Positions 18,579 to 26,238 of a stretch of 64,000 nucleotides of DNA are shown here, in pieces. Below the pieces are notes generated by a model that was given only the letters and a program-made list of their open reading frames with translations, ran no database searches and was not told the origin of the DNA. How positions within the stretch are numbered: the first letter of the stretch is position 1; each line of letters starts with the position of its first letter. The stretch is from JBCCCJ01 sp039029315 (GTDB lineage: Bacteria; Bacteroidota; Bacteroidia; J057). The position numbers and the translations under genes are program-made. The stretch spans positions 15,237-79,236 of the forward strand of contig JBCCGK010000049.1 in assembly GCA_039029315.1 (NCBI GenBank). Reading direction: 5' to 3'.

Positions 18579-19440
18579 GATCTTGGGAGTTAAGATGGGC
18601 CAATTTATCAGGATTCCGCATAATATAGACACTTTTTATCCTGCCATTTTGAGAAAAATCAACTGACATTACAGAGGCTACTTTCCCCCTCCCATCCCTG
18701 ATTATCAGAGCGACTGTTTCATTCAGCTTGCTAAGGACAAACTGCGAATCCGCTGGTAATTGTCTTTGAATTCCTTTCAAAAACTTACTTACTGTAGATT
18801 TGCCGTACAGAGGTTTCTGGGCCGCTGGGACTTTGCCACCTCCATCGGATAGAAAGACAACATCTTCCTGAAGAAGGTTGAGTAGTGGATCGAGATTCCC
18901 ACTCTCTATCCCAGATTGAAAAGCCTCAAGAAGAGGAGACAACACTTCTGGCGGGAGTCCCTGAACAGGAGATTGCTGATGAATCTTGGCTTGTGCTCGT
19001 CGATTGATCTGCCTACAATTGGTCTCACTTTTTCCGACGATCTGCCCAATGCTTTCATATGCCCAATCAAATACCTCTCTCAAGACAAAGACAGTTCTTT
19101 CAGCTGGAGTGAGGATTTCCATAATCACAAGCAATCCCATAGACACATGGTAGGTCTGATCCTGCAGATGCGGATGCTCACTGGTGGAAGGAATAGGGCT
19201 AGGTAACCAGGTTCCAGGATAGTGATTCCGGGATCGTTTCATCTCCTTCAGACGATTGAAACTGCGATTGGCTACTGATCGATGCAGGTAGGCGTTGGGA
19301 GAGACGATTTGATCTGGCGAAATGGATTGCCAAGCTTCCAGTACGTCCTGGACAATATCTTCTGCATCAGCTATGCTTCCCAGCAAATGATAGGCTTGAG
19401 ACACAAGCTTCGACCGAATGAGAGCAGAATCAATATTCAT
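18559..19440 (-). CDS. ECF41-type sigma factor with SnoaL-like C-terminal domain
   Basis: This 293-residue sigma factor has region 2 (about 10-70, AEDIVQDVLEAWQ), region 4 (about 105-150, WAYESIGQIVGKSETNCRQI) and a C-terminal SnoaL/NTF2-like domain of about 115 residues. Two signatures of the ECF41 group are recognisable: the linker motif TWLPSP (77-82; usually WLPEP) and a C-terminal NPDKL. In this group the fused C-terminal domain controls activity in place of a separate anti-sigma factor. The stop codon lies in the loop of a plus-strand terminator hairpin. The neighbour 13 bp upstream is a membrane protein and a probable operon partner or target. Confidence 0.9.
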   Translation of the reverse strand: MNIDSALIRSKLVSQAYHLLGSIADAEDIVQDVLEAWQSISPDQIVSPNAYLHRSVANRSFNRLKEMKRSRNHYPGTWLPSPIPSTSEHPHLQDQTYHVSMGLLVIMEILTPAERTVFVLREVFDWAYESIGQIVGKSETNCRQINRRAQAKIHQQSPVQGLPPEVLSPLLEAFQSGIESGNLDPLLNLLQEDVVFLSDGGGKVPAAQKPLYGKSTVSKFLKGIQRQLPADSQFVLSKLNETVALIIRDGRGKVASVMSVDFSQNGRIKSVYIMRNPDKLAHLNSQDQKNPTE

Positions 19441-19453
19441 ACAGATTGAACAG

Positions 19454-20080
19454 TTATGGCAAATAGCTGTGATACATTTCGGGCAAGGATATCGGATAGA
19501 GCAGACCTGTAAATGTCAGCAGAATGAGAATCCAGATCAGCCCGCCAAGCCCTATTAGACTCCAGGCAATCTGGTTGAGAGTTGTCCTCTCGATCTTGTT
19601 CATGAACATCCACCTGAACAGGCAGGCGATATGTGTAAAGAAGGCCATGATGCCCAAAAGATAATACAATGCAAAGAAATAGACATAGGGAGACTTCAGC
19701 CAGACCACAGCACCAAAATAGAAGTCCGTTTCCAACTCAAGAGCCAGACGGGCATTCCAGATGGCAGAGGTGTGAGCAAGAAGAAACAGCAATAAGTATG
19801 CACCTGACCAGACTTGTAATCGATCAAATAGTCGGGACTGGCGCCAACCGCTTTCTCGGATTTTCAAAAGACCAGTTGCAATTTGCAAGCAAATGGAGAG
19901 CATCAGGATAGACTCCCCAACAGGATGTCGGTAGACAGTACGAAGCCTATTCATCATGTGAGTGTGAGCAGAGATTCCGCCAATTGCTACTACATGATTG
20001 AGCAAGTGGGCGAGGATGAAAGTTCCCAGAATGAGGGCAGAAAACTTGTGGATTGAAGAGATAATTCTTGTTTGATTCAT
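19454..20080 (-). CDS. Integral membrane protein, cytochrome-b-like
   Basis: A 208-residue protein with about five hydrophobic helices. Histidines sit in or next to the helices (HKFSALILG, HLLNHVV, LLAHTSA, FFTHIACL), a pattern seen in diheme cytochrome b subunits such as those of succinate dehydrogenase. No flavoprotein or iron-sulfur subunit is adjacent, so it is not an ordinary Sdh operon. It starts at ATG 20080 and is followed after 13 bp by the ECF41-type sigma gene; in that sigma group the usual linked genes are small oxidoreductases, so a redox role is plausible. The exact family is not recognised. Confidence 0.6.
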   Translation of the reverse strand: MNQTRIISSIHKFSALILGTFILAHLLNHVVAIGGISAHTHMMNRLRTVYRHPVGESILMLSICLQIATGLLKIRESGWRQSRLFDRLQVWSGAYLLLFLLAHTSAIWNARLALELETDFYFGAVVWLKSPYVYFFALYYLLGIMAFFTHIACLFRWMFMNKIERTTLNQIAWSLIGLGGLIWILILLTFTGLLYPISLPEMYHSYLP

Positions 20081-20211
20081 TGTTAGAGAATTTTTCTCCA
20101 GGACAAGTCAATCAAGAATTTGTGACAGAATGAGGATCATTTTTCGAAAAAAATAAAACTATTCTGCTAGAAGGAAGACAAAAGATGAACGTTGTTGAGC
20201 TAAATACTGAC

Positions 20212-20253
20212 AAAAAAACAGGCATAGATGTAATTGTCTATGCCTGGGTTTTT
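20212..20253 (-). terminator. Near-symmetrical terminator hairpin
   Basis: A perfect 10-bp stem (20219-20228 with 20237-20246) and an 8-nt loop are followed on the minus strand directly by seven T (20218-20212). On the plus strand two G and then five T follow (20249-20253). It may work both ways but is better on the minus strand. No protein gene precedes it on either strand within 350 bp. Confidence 0.65.
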
Positions 20254-20393
20254 AAAAGCGATAACAAGGTACAAGAACTTCAGGGCTACTGAAGGATTAC
20301 AAAGTCAAAAATTGGATTACATGAGAGGAAGGCCTCTCCATATGTCTCAAAGATGGCAGGAATATCTCACAAATGCCAGCATCTTACAGCTGG
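20212..20393 (-). ncRNA. Candidate structured RNA ending at the terminator
   Basis: Upstream of the terminator on the minus strand are three further short perfect hairpins: 20376-20380/20389-20393, 20323-20328/20333-20338 and 20278-20283/20289-20294. A run of stems ending in a stem with a T7 tail is what a free-standing small RNA of about 180 nt would look like. It matches no RNA family I recognise (not tmRNA, RNase P or SRP RNA), and no promoter is clear. Chance hairpins cannot be excluded. Confidence 0.3.
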
Positions 20394-20657
20394 ACGTAAG
20401 TATTTGGAAAAAAACGTTCAAAAGAAATACAATAATTTAGACGATTTTTTGTTCCGATTGGCTTGTTGGCGTGAAAGTGACTGGTAGCCAGTGGGTTATT
20501 GTGTGGATTGGATAGTCTGGGAAATGCTAGACTGGGAGCTGAAAATGAATCTGATGGATGACGCATGTTAGATTTGTGAAAGAATTGATCAAAAACGTAT
20601 CCAATAGAGATGCTTTCCAATCCAATCATTACATTTGCTTTTCTAAGCCACATCTAT

Positions 20658-21491
20658 ATGCGTTTTCAAGGGACAGACAGTTACATCGCAACCAAAGATT
20701 TGCAGATCTCCGTACATGCAGCCATTCATCTGGAAAAACCCCTGATCGTAAAGGGAGAACCCGGCACAGGAAAGACACTGCTTGCTCATGAGATCGCCCG
20801 AGCATTGGAAATGCCCATCCTCACATGGCATATCAAATCTACCACCACGGCACAGCAAGGTCTGTATGAATACGATGCTGTTTCTCGCTTGCGAGATTCT
20901 CAATTGGGGTCAGATCGGGTAGAAGATATCTCAAATTACATCAAGCGGGGAAAATTGTGGGAAGCCTTTACGGCAGAAGAGACAGTCGTGCTCCTGATCG
21001 ATGAAATAGACAAAGCGGATATTGAATTCCCCAATGATCTTCTGTTGGAATTGGATAAGATGGAGTTTTACTGCTATGAATTGCAGCAGACCATTGTGGC
21101 CAAAAACAGACCCATTGTCATCATCACCTCCAACAATGAAAAAGAACTCCCGGATGCGTTTTTGCGAAGGTGTCTTTTTCACTATATTCAATTTCCTGAC
21201 TCTGCAACAATGAAGCGCATAGTCGATGTCCATTTCCCTGGTCTGGATCAGGAATTACTGGATCGCGCAATGCGGATTTTTTATGAAGTACGGGAGGTTA
21301 AAGGGATGAAAAAAAAGCCATCGACCAGTGAATTGATTGACTGGATCAAGTTGCTGATACTGGAGCGCATGACAATGAAAGACCTGGAGAAGGTCAATCT
21401 GAAAGAAAATCTTCCTCCCTTTGAAGGTGCATTGATCAAGAATGAACAGGATTTTCAACTGATCGAGCAATTGAGGCGTTGGCATAGATGA
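20658..21491 (+). CDS. MoxR-type AAA+ ATPase
   Basis: A 277-residue AAA+ ATPase of the MoxR group. Walker A is GEPGTGKT (33-40), Walker B is VLLIDEIDKA (111-120), and a sensor-1-like IVIITSNNEKELPDAFLRR segment includes the arginine finger region. MoxR proteins act as chaperone-like partners for VWA-domain proteins, often in metal insertion or complex assembly. The start at ATG 20658 gives a normal N-terminus; the frame is open to 20610 but adds only a non-family tail. The VWA gene follows after 96 bp on the same strand, the classical MoxR/VWA pairing. Confidence 0.94.
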   Translation: MRFQGTDSYIATKDLQISVHAAIHLEKPLIVKGEPGTGKTLLAHEIARALEMPILTWHIKSTTTAQQGLYEYDAVSRLRDSQLGSDRVEDISNYIKRGKLWEAFTAEETVVLLIDEIDKADIEFPNDLLLELDKMEFYCYELQQTIVAKNRPIVIITSNNEKELPDAFLRRCLFHYIQFPDSATMKRIVDVHFPGLDQELLDRAMRIFYEVREVKGMKKKPSTSELIDWIKLLILERMTMKDLEKVNLKENLPPFEGALIKNEQDFQLIEQLRRWHR

Positions 21492-21587
21492 AGGAAATAA
21501 TGATTGTGAGCAGTTTGTCGCTAATGAATCATTACCACCAAAGATCAACCGGAAATCGTTCCTTGTAAACCGAAAACCATACGCATC

Positions 21588-22811
21588 ATGTTTATTCCTT
21601 TTTTTCTGGAGCTTCGAAAATATGGGATCAAGACTTCCATCAAGGAATACTTGCACCTGATGGAAGCACTGAAAAAAGGCCTTTGTGCCTCTGATCTGGA
21701 AGAATTCTATTATTTGAGCAGGACTGTCCTGGTGAAACATGAAGGTCAGTTCGATGCCTATGATGTGCTGTTTGGGCAATATTTTCAGGGCAAGGAGGGA
21801 ATGAAGCAGGACTTTTGGGATCAGGTGCCAGAAGAGTGGCTTCGAGCAGAACTCAGCAAAATCATCAATCCAGAAGACCTTGAAGCCATCGAAGCAATGG
21901 GGGGGCTGGATGCACTGATAGAGCGATTCAAAATGTTGATGGATGAGCAAGAAGAAGCACATCAGGGAGGCAATACGTTCATTGGAGGGGGAGGAACCTC
22001 TCCATTCGGTCGCGACGGATTCAATCCGGAAGGCTTTCGGATGGGCCAGAAAAAAAATAATCGCAGGAACGCCATCAAGGTTTGGGACAAGCGACAATAT
22101 GCCAATCTCAATGATAAGATGGAGCTGAATACCCGGAACATCAAGATGTTGTTGCGGCGATTGAGAGAATTGACTCGGGAGGGGATCGCAGATGAACTCG
22201 ACATCAACGGGACGATCAGAAGCACCTCAGACAATGCTGGCTACCTGGACATCAAGATGCGGCCTTCTCGCAAAAATAAAATCAAGGTGCTACTTTTGCT
22301 TGACATTGGAGGCTCGATGGATGACCATGTCGAATTGTGTTCTCGATTATTTACCGCAGCACGACATGAGTTTAAGCATCTCGCCTATTACTATTTTCAC
22401 AATTGCCTGTATGAATCTGTCTGGAAGGACAATCGCCGCCGTTTCAGTGAGCGAATTCCAACTTGGGAGCTGATCAATAAATACAATAAGGACTACAAAC
22501 TCATCTTTGTTGGAGATGCTGCGATGTCTCCCATTGAGATCAGCCATAAAGGAGGCAGTGTCGAACATTGGAATGAAGAACCGGGAATGCTGTGGCTGAT
22601 GCGGATGAAAGACCACTTCCCCAACTTGGTTTGGATCAATCCCAATCCCGAATATCATTGGCCATACTTCAAGTCGACAGAAGTCATCCGAAAATTTACG
22701 GATATGCGCATGTTTCCCATGACGTTGGAAGGGATACAACTTGCGATGAAATCTCTCAAAGATCCCCGGATTACGTTTGGGGATGAGCATGATGCACGAT
22801 CTTACCAATAG
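21588..22811 (+). CDS. VWA (CoxE-like) domain protein
   Basis: A 407-residue protein with a C-terminal von Willebrand A domain whose metal-ion site is DIGGSM at 239-244, the form usual in CoxE-like proteins. A Gly-rich stretch (residues 127-150) separates an N-terminal helical region from the basic central part. It pairs with the MoxR ATPase encoded just upstream; such pairs are known to work together on a client complex. The convergent pseudo-CHAT gene ends 3 bp away. The client of this pair is not evident in the window. Confidence 0.92.
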   Translation: MFIPFFLELRKYGIKTSIKEYLHLMEALKKGLCASDLEEFYYLSRTVLVKHEGQFDAYDVLFGQYFQGKEGMKQDFWDQVPEEWLRAELSKIINPEDLEAIEAMGGLDALIERFKMLMDEQEEAHQGGNTFIGGGGTSPFGRDGFNPEGFRMGQKKNNRRNAIKVWDKRQYANLNDKMELNTRNIKMLLRRLRELTREGIADELDINGTIRSTSDNAGYLDIKMRPSRKNKIKVLLLLDIGGSMDDHVELCSRLFTAARHEFKHLAYYYFHNCLYESVWKDNRRRFSERIPTWELINKYNKDYKLIFVGDAAMSPIEISHKGGSVEHWNEEPGMLWLMRMKDHFPNLVWINPNPEYHWPYFKSTEVIRKFTDMRMFPMTLEGIQLAMKSLKDPRITFGDEHDARSYQ

Positions 22812-22814
22812 GGA

Positions 22815-24929
22815 TTATCTGGAAGAAACCTGGATTGAGACTCCCCCATTGCTGACATCTCCTTGCAGATCCTCCAGGAGAAGTTTGCGCTGGTATTGTG
22901 CCTTGAGATGCTTGGGATTGAGTCTAATCGCTTCAGTATAATCTGCCAGTGCAAGATCCTTGTGATTGAGTTGCTGATGGAGCCGACCTCGATGGTGATA
23001 GATGTTGGGGTTATGTGGATCGAGAAATACTGCCTCATCATAAGCATTCAGTGCATCTTCGAAACGTTCCATCCCCTGATAACATTTGGCCTGCATGTGC
23101 ATCAGTACTGAGAATTCTGGTTGCTCCTGCATATTGATCTGATCAATATAATTGATTGCAGCAGCGTAGTCTTCACTCTTTAGATGTGCTACAGCGAGTA
23201 CCCAATAGACAAGATCTTTTGATTTTCCTGCAAAAAGGCCCTCCTGAAGGTCATACACATCACCGAATGCCTGATGCCCAATTCGCTTATGGGATTTGGC
23301 GAGCGGGTCCTGGTGTTGGTTCAAGGCTACATATTGAATCTTCAATAAGTCTGATTCTCCTTGAGGAGTCCCTTCGCCAGGGGTTCCCCATATGACGAGA
23401 TGGGCATTATTTACTTCGCCTATTCGTTTGGCTTCTTCACTGGATTCCGGACATCCGATGACATAGCCATCAGAAGTCGCAACCCGAATCCCCAATTCCT
23501 GACTCTCGGGCAAAGAATTCAAATGGTCCCGCACAGAAGATTCATTGAGAACATTGGTGGTATTGCAATCATTTCCCGGAAAAAATGGAAGAAGGAGAAC
23601 ATTGTAAGTAGAGGTCCCCAAAAATGCTGACTGAAGCGCGAGTGGAGTATTGGGCTTACTCGGTTTGAAATAATTGTAAAGCAAACTGGACCCTAGCAGC
23701 AGCATCAGCGCACCCATGCCGACCATCGCAAACAATTTGTGGAAGGAGCCATGACTTTTTCTGTTGCCCTTAATAGAAGGTCGACTTGGAGGTGAAGGCA
23801 ATGAGGTACTGACCACAGGCAACTCATTCTCTACTGATATGCTTGAGAATGGGATTACCTTTCCTACTGGTTCCTCTTGTTCAGGTGATAGAGGTTGTTG
23901 TAAGACTTCTTTTTGGACAGAAGGAGGAGCTGACTTTTTGGGAGTTGAAAATGACTGAGACCAATACGCAACTTTTCTCAGAATCCCTTCGGACTCTACA
24001 TCTCTCACATCTTCCAGACGTCTGGAAGCAGGTGTTTGCTTAAAGGTATTGGAACGGAGTCGTAAGCCTTGAGGCTTCTCCTCAGCTTCGCTATTGGATG
24101 GAACATTAGGGATTTCCTGGTCTGTCTCCTTTCCGGCTAAAACCAGTTCTTCTTCTTCGATGACAGGTTCGTTTACTTCGGATACTGGAACAGGTGCGGA
24201 AGTCTCTACAACTTCGACAGGCGGTTGGAGAGTTGGAGCGTCGAATATGGGTTCTTGTAATAAGGAAGCATTCGCTGCGTGGGCATAAGCTCCCCATACA
24301 AATGTTTGCTTCTCCTCATAGGCCTCCTTGAAATCCCAATAGGCGTAAGGATCGCCTGGAATGTGCATCATATCCAACTCAACTTCTATGCCTTCTGAAA
24401 TATCCCTGAAGGCATTCTCAATGCTGTTGCCCATTCCCAGGCTCAACATCAGATATTCTCGGAACTTCAGGGCTTGATCTTTGAGAGGAGAGCTCTCAGT
24501 ATATTGAGATGCGATGACAATAGGTACACCTGCAAAGAGGAACTTTTCGACCAACTCCAATGAGCCCCCTCCATCGATGAATACCACACGTAAGTCTGGC
24601 AGATGTTCTAGGCTAACCTCATCCCAATTGGGGGTTTTTTTCTTGCCTCCAATTGAATTCAGAAACATCCCATCCAACTCTGAAGGTTCAGAGACCAAGT
24701 GGATCATCTGGATGTCTGTATAAGAAAAAGATTCAACCAATAGTTCATATCCATTGGGAGCTTGATTGATTCCTTCTTTGACAATTTGAATATGATTTCC
24801 ATCTCTGCTAAGAGATTGGAGGCAGGTGGTAAGTTCCTTTTCTAGGGCTTTGAGTTCGTTAGAACCCTTTTTTTTCCTGGATGAATTCGCATAAGCAAGG
24901 TAGAGTACAGGAGAGCTAGTTTGTTCCAT
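22815..24929 (-). CDS. Membrane TPR protein with CHAT-like N-terminal domain lacking the catalytic residues
   Basis: A 704-residue protein from ATG 24929. Residues 1-180 follow the CHAT (caspase-like) pattern: a strand ending in MIHL where CHAT has the catalytic GHG, then a VVFIDGGGS strand where the catalytic Cys stands, then FAGVPIVIASQY and the ALKFREYL...IENAF helices. Both catalytic positions are replaced (EPS for GHG, Gly for Cys). Residues 180-395 are low-complexity and acidic/Pro-rich, 398-420 form one membrane helix, 440-550 a TolB-like alpha/beta region (YNVLLLPF), and about 570-690 hold TPR repeats. The CHAT relation is inferred from pattern only. It could be a sensor or scaffold. 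Confidence 0.6.
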   Translation of the reverse strand: MEQTSSPVLYLAYANSSRKKKGSNELKALEKELTTCLQSLSRDGNHIQIVKEGINQAPNGYELLVESFSYTDIQMIHLVSEPSELDGMFLNSIGGKKKTPNWDEVSLEHLPDLRVVFIDGGGSLELVEKFLFAGVPIVIASQYTESSPLKDQALKFREYLMLSLGMGNSIENAFRDISEGIEVELDMMHIPGDPYAYWDFKEAYEEKQTFVWGAYAHAANASLLQEPIFDAPTLQPPVEVVETSAPVPVSEVNEPVIEEEELVLAGKETDQEIPNVPSNSEAEEKPQGLRLRSNTFKQTPASRRLEDVRDVESEGILRKVAYWSQSFSTPKKSAPPSVQKEVLQQPLSPEQEEPVGKVIPFSSISVENELPVVSTSLPSPPSRPSIKGNRKSHGSFHKLFAMVGMGALMLLLGSSLLYNYFKPSKPNTPLALQSAFLGTSTYNVLLLPFFPGNDCNTTNVLNESSVRDHLNSLPESQELGIRVATSDGYVIGCPESSEEAKRIGEVNNAHLVIWGTPGEGTPQGESDLLKIQYVALNQHQDPLAKSHKRIGHQAFGDVYDLQEGLFAGKSKDLVYWVLAVAHLKSEDYAAAINYIDQINMQEQPEFSVLMHMQAKCYQGMERFEDALNAYDEAVFLDPHNPNIYHHRGRLHQQLNHKDLALADYTEAIRLNPKHLKAQYQRKLLLEDLQGDVSNGGVSIQVSSR

Positions 24930-25142
24930 TGTCTCTGCAGTAGCCAGATAAGAGGGCCAGAAGAAAGGGGAGTGTAGGATCTTAATACGTGGAATTGCGC
25001 AATACTCGTGCCAAAATGAGTTCAAAAATGGATTATCCGCAATTTGCGAATATTCCCTTTCGCAATTCCCAAAATCAATACGAAGAAGGCTGATTTTTTA
25101 TTGAGTCAAGCTGGAAGAATTGGGCCTGATGAGGGGGAAAGA

Positions 25143-26153
25143 ATGAAAACCCTTACATTTGGCTACATGAATACGCTCGTTTTCAAATTGCAAACCAATT
25201 GGCGACAAGACCGTTTTTGCTTGATCATTCTGTTGTTTTGTTTGACCAGTTGTGTAGAATCCCCATTGACAGAGACAAGTCCGAATAAGATTCCTGATGC
25301 TCCATTTTTGCTTGTTCTTGGGGTGGCACAAGATGCTGGCTATCCACAAGCCGGTTGCACGAAGAGTTGTTGTATGCGTGTAGAAATGAATCCGGCCTTG
25401 TCCAGAATGGTAGTCAGTCTGGGAGTAGTAGATCCGACCATCGATCATCACTGGATGATAGAAGCTACGCCAGATTTTCCTCGCCAATACGCAGATATAT
25501 CCGCCTGGAATCCAGGAGGTCAGTTTGGAGGGATATTTTTGACTCATGGACATATCGGGCATTATACGGGACTGATGCATTTGGGCAAAGAAGTGATGGG
25601 AGCCAAAGAGGTCCCGACCTATGTGATGGCCAGGATGGATACCTTCCTTCGAAACAATGGTCCCTGGAGTCAGCTCGTGAAGCTAAAAAATATTAGCCTT
25701 CGGCAGATAGAAGATGGAGTCCCTGTATTCCTGTCTTCTCCTCTTTCCATAACCCCCGTTCAGGTTCCACATAGAGATGAGTATACGGAGACTGTGGGCT
25801 ACCATATCGAAGGTCCCAATCGATCTGCTTTGTTCATTCCTGATATTGACAAATGGGAGAGGTGGGAAGAAGATATCAATGAATGGGTTCAGAGAGTAGA
25901 TATAGCCTTGTTGGATGCGACTTTTTTTGAAGAAGGAGAAGTAAAGGGGAGAATCATGTCCGAGATTCCTCACCCATTTGTCCCGGAAAGTATGGAACGC
26001 TTTTCTTCCCTATCAGCCGAGGACAAGGCCAAAGTTCATTTTATCCATTTTAATCATACCAACCCCCTCCTGAATTCGGAAAGTGAGGCTGTAAGAGAAG
26101 TGCTGGAAGCAGGATTTCGGATTGCGCAGCAAGGGCAAATCATAGAATTATAA
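25143..26153 (+). CDS. PqqB-like metallo-beta-lactamase-fold lipoprotein
   Basis: A metallo-hydrolase of the MBL fold with the zinc motif THGHIGH followed by YTGL, and later metal-ligand regions VPHRDEY, FIPDID and FIHFNHTNP. The sequence resembles PqqB-type proteins of Bacteroidota (VAQDAGYPQAGC opening with several Cys), but no PQQ genes are nearby. An N-terminal LIILLFCLTSC lipobox indicates a lipoprotein. The ATG at 25143 has a good ribosome-binding site (GAGGGGGAAAG); a second ATG at 25167 is also possible. The substrate is unknown. Confidence 0.85.
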   Translation: MKTLTFGYMNTLVFKLQTNWRQDRFCLIILLFCLTSCVESPLTETSPNKIPDAPFLLVLGVAQDAGYPQAGCTKSCCMRVEMNPALSRMVVSLGVVDPTIDHHWMIEATPDFPRQYADISAWNPGGQFGGIFLTHGHIGHYTGLMHLGKEVMGAKEVPTYVMARMDTFLRNNGPWSQLVKLKNISLRQIEDGVPVFLSSPLSITPVQVPHRDEYTETVGYHIEGPNRSALFIPDIDKWERWEEDINEWVQRVDIALLDATFFEEGEVKGRIMSEIPHPFVPESMERFSSLSAEDKAKVHFIHFNHTNPLLNSESEAVREVLEAGFRIAQQGQIIEL

Positions 26154-26238
26154 GAGGATGCGGGATACTGGAGAAAAATCCCTATTTTCAGAAGGCCTTT
26201 TCCTGGAATCATATTAGGATTTTTTTGCCTGATTGATC

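Larger units (their letters stand above)
20081..20657. other. Long intergenic region between divergent genes
   Basis: Some 577 bp lie between the cytochrome-b-like gene and the MoxR gene. No convincing protein-coding frame is present. It holds a strong hairpin terminator (20212-20253) and, beside it, several short perfect hairpins that may belong to a minus-strand RNA. The remaining 20394-20657 must include the moxR promoter; nothing further is recognised. Confidence 0.4.

Noticed and set aside
20384..20653. 89-codon minus-strand frame upstream of moxR
   Set aside because: No family or ribosome-binding site, and it covers the region that must hold the moxR promoter.
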